Positions 62,572-64,000 of a stretch of 64,000 nt of DNA are shown piece by piece. The position numbers were made by a program, and so were the translations under genes. Position 1 is the first letter of the stretch, and each line of letters starts with the position of its first letter. Location of the stretch: contig NZ_SNWP01000013.1 of NCBI RefSeq assembly GCF_004361915.1, positions 124,001 through 188,000 of the forward strand. Reading direction: 5' to 3'. The notes below the pieces were generated by a model. That model worked only from the letters and a program-made list of their open reading frames with translations, was not told the DNA's origin and did not search any database. The stretch is from Sediminibacterium goheungense (GTDB taxonomy: Bacteria > Bacteroidota > Bacteroidia > Chitinophagales > Chitinophagaceae).

Positions 62572-62640
62572 GTGAATGGTCAATGGTGAATAATATTGTG
62601 GAGCGTGAGTATCGGTGAATCATTCATTGACCATTCACTA
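62572..62640 (-). repeat. Repeat hairpin beginning at the scoA stop codon
   Basis: GTGAATGGTCAATG (62572-62585) pairs with CATTGACCATTCAC (62625-62638), a 14-bp perfect stem. On the minus strand the scoA end reads GTGAATGGTGAATAG (last codons and stop) and continues with the same GAATGGTCAATGAATG words, so the repeat starts inside the coding end. Confidence 0.8.
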
Positions 62641-63342
62641 TTCACCATTCACCAATTTCACTGTCTTCCTTTCAATTCTTTTTACATAATTCTTTCCTTC
62701 AAATATGCGGTGAACGTACACACCTGCCACCTGTATTTCGTCAGGGTCGAGTTCTCCGGGTTGTACAAGATGTTCTACCTCTGCAATGGTAATATTACCC
62801 GCTTTGGCCATAGATGTAGAGAAATTTCGTGTGGTTTTTCTGAAAACCAGATTACCCAGCGTATCACCTTTCCATGCTTTTACAATGGCAAAGTCGGCAT
62901 GCAGCGCCATTTCCATAAGATGTGGCTTGCCATTGAATACACGCACTTCTTTACCTTCTGCAATCTCTGTTCCATAACCCGCAGGTGTAAAGAAGGCCGG
63001 AATACCCATACCAGCCATTTGAATGCGTGTGGCCAGTGTACCCTGTGGTATCAGGTCTACTTCGAGTTCTCCACTCAGCAACTGTCTTTCAAACTCTGCA
63101 TTTTCGCCCACATAGCTGCTGATCATTTTTTTGATTTGTCTTGTCTTCAGCAAAAGGCCTAATCCGAAATCGTCTACACCTGCATTGTTCGAGATACAGG
63201 TAAGACCTTTCACGCCTTTTGCTACCAACGCGGCAATACTGTTTTCCGGTATACCATTTAAACCAAAACCACCTAACATCAATATGCTGTTATCGGGGAT
63301 ATCGGATATGGCTTCCGCTGCATTTTTATACACTTTATTCAT
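62638..63342 (-). CDS. scoA: 3-oxoacid CoA-transferase subunit A
   Basis: 234 aa from the ATG at 63342 (MNKVYKNAAEAISDIPDNSILMLGGFGLNGIPENSI). The upstream ATG at 63375 would add 11 residues that overlap the preceding gene. Family signatures are GGFGLNGIPENSIAALV, GVKGLTCISNNAGVDDFGLGLLL and AGMGIPAFFTPAGYGTEIAEGKE. It pairs with scoB to form the CoA-transferase. The stop codon lies in the repeat hairpin at 62572-62640. Confidence 0.94.
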   Translation of the reverse strand: MNKVYKNAAEAISDIPDNSILMLGGFGLNGIPENSIAALVAKGVKGLTCISNNAGVDDFGLGLLLKTRQIKKMISSYVGENAEFERQLLSGELEVDLIPQGTLATRIQMAGMGIPAFFTPAGYGTEIAEGKEVRVFNGKPHLMEMALHADFAIVKAWKGDTLGNLVFRKTTRNFSTSMAKAGNITIAEVEHLVQPGELDPDEIQVAGVYVHRIFEGKNYVKRIERKTVKLVNGE

Positions 63343-63352
63343 AACCTGGCAA

Positions 63353-63739
63353 TCATTTATTGGGTGCGGGTGCATTGGGGTTACCTCTTTCCATTTGGTA
63401 TCTTTTGATACGCTCGCGGTTCGACAATGCTTCTATCGAATCGAGCAATCGTTTAAAAGATAGAGGGCGCCCTTCATAATAGCGGTAACTATTATAATAT
63501 CTTTCACGGGTTATACCATGCACTTTAAATACCATTTCATACAACTTTACATCTTCCTTATTACGAATAGCATGGGTATCCTGTACAATTTTTCGGTTGA
63601 ACCATTCATCGGCTTTCATCATATCCCACATAATCAGCTTCATACTATCTACAGGTATGATGGCAGGCCTGGTTTCATTGCGGCAACCAGACTGCACAAG
63701 TAAACATAACAGTAAACAGCAACCAGCTACTATCTTCAT
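63353..63739 (-). CDS. DUF4296-type lipoprotein
   Basis: 128 aa. A lipobox-type signal (CCLLLCLLVQSGCRNET) is followed by a mature domain with the DUF4296 pattern: IPVDSMKLIMWDMMKADEW, KLYEMVFKVHGITRERYYNSYRYYEGRP and FKRLLDSIEALSNRERIKRY. These lipoproteins are confined to Bacteroidota; their function is unknown. Its start overlaps the stop of the upstream gene by 4 bp. Confidence 0.85.
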   Translation of the reverse strand: MKIVAGCCLLLCLLVQSGCRNETRPAIIPVDSMKLIMWDMMKADEWFNRKIVQDTHAIRNKEDVKLYEMVFKVHGITRERYYNSYRYYEGRPLSFKRLLDSIEALSNRERIKRYQMERGNPNAPAPNK

Positions 63740-64000
63740 CGTAATTCTTCTTTATATTTTGATGCATTAATCACATCAAGTTCTGAAAGCAGTTCCAGCG
63801 CTTTGGCTTTTTCACCGGCAGGTGCTTTTTTAAAAATACCTACCAGTTCCTGGTATTTACCCTGCATAAAAAACTGCTGTATCATGGTATTCGGATTTTC
63901 TTTTCCGAACGATTGCAACTGAATCAATGCATTGATAACACCTGCCCTTGCTTCTGCATCTTTATCATACAAATTATCGAGTCCCTTCCGGTAATAGCCA
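63736..64000 (-). CDS. Unidentified helical protein (3' part, runs off the window)
   Basis: The frame is open from the window end to the stop at 63736-63738, 87 residues. It is helical and Lys/Glu-rich (VINALIQLQSFGKENPNTMIQQFFMQGKYQELVGIFKK...KAKALELLSELDVINASKYKEEL). The regular Leu spacing hints at a helical-repeat protein. It is translationally coupled to the DUF4296 lipoprotein. I cannot name the family from this part. Confidence 0.5.
   Translation of the reverse strand, partial: GYYRKGLDNLYDKDAEARAGVINALIQLQSFGKENPNTMIQQFFMQGKYQELVGIFKKAPAGEKAKALELLSELDVINASKYKEELR

Noticed and set aside
1..64000. tRNA, rRNA, insertion sequence or prophage genes
   Set aside because: No cloverleaf-like tRNA, rRNA segment, transposase or phage structural motif was seen on reading both strands by eye. 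A dedicated tRNA scan could still find a missed one.

Overview
This 64 kb window looks like the chromosome of a member of Bacteroidota, most likely the Chitinophagaceae. The evidence is three-fold. It encodes type IX secretion (T9SS) cargo with both type A and type B (gliding-type) C-terminal sorting domains, plus a PorP/SprF protein. Several genes are preceded by -7 boxes of the Bacteroidota type TAnnTTTG. It also carries families typical of the phylum (HsdR_N-like small protein, CcsA/CcmD pair, DUF4296 lipoprotein, Thermus-type isocitrate dehydrogenase, RES/Xre toxin-antitoxin). The genus cannot be fixed from the sequence alone. No rRNA, tRNA, CRISPR array, insertion sequence or prophage was recognised.

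Layout. 1-6.5 kb: the end of a PD-(D/E)XK protein, then a 2031-aa secreted multidomain adhesin. 6.5-17 kb: a gene remnant, glutamate dehydrogenase, cytochrome c biogenesis (ccsA-ccmD), a fused oligopeptide ABC ATPase, queA, an ABC-2 permease with an SRPBCC protein, a RES/Xre toxin-antitoxin module and SppA. 17-26 kb: folK, a deoxynucleoside kinase, an MFS exporter, an M1 peptidase, the run pepP-pssA-purS-rsmI, and a coiled-coil protein behind a striking operator. 26-37 kb: PorP/SprF with its 1239-aa type B cargo, recG, trpS, a second deoxynucleoside kinase and small accessory genes. 37-43 kb: an accessory export island with two short double-glycine leader peptides, an unknown membrane protein, an HlyD adaptor and a C39-peptidase ABC transporter. 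43-57 kb: pckA, a GlcD-like oxidase, a LOG protein, a sodium/solute symporter, isocitrate dehydrogenase with two small followers and a divergent LysR gene, the run O-methyltransferase-glucosaminidase-hpt, and a VWA protein. 57-64 kb: grpE-dnaJ, an rRNA methyltransferase, a minimal T9SS sorting-domain protein, a peroxiredoxin, the two subunits of a 3-oxoacid CoA-transferase, a DUF4296 lipoprotein and a partial gene.

The two most interesting signals are the following. First, the export island at 38.3-42.9 kb: both precursors have GG leaders with the GG at residues 24-25, and each then carries a hydrophobic segment ending in a lipobox-like Cys, a combination I do not recognise. Second, a family of intergenic elements built from short repeated words (such as ATAGCATATAG, GGCAGATATCAG, GAATGGTGAAT, AAATAAG). 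They start at, or within a few bases of, the stop codon of the preceding gene at about ten places and mostly fold into hairpins. Other oddities are a recG whose conserved N-terminus has no ATG/GTG/TTG start, tandem TACGA-N6-TCGTA dyads upstream of the coiled-coil gene, and a triplicated CxHKxH motif in the giant adhesin.
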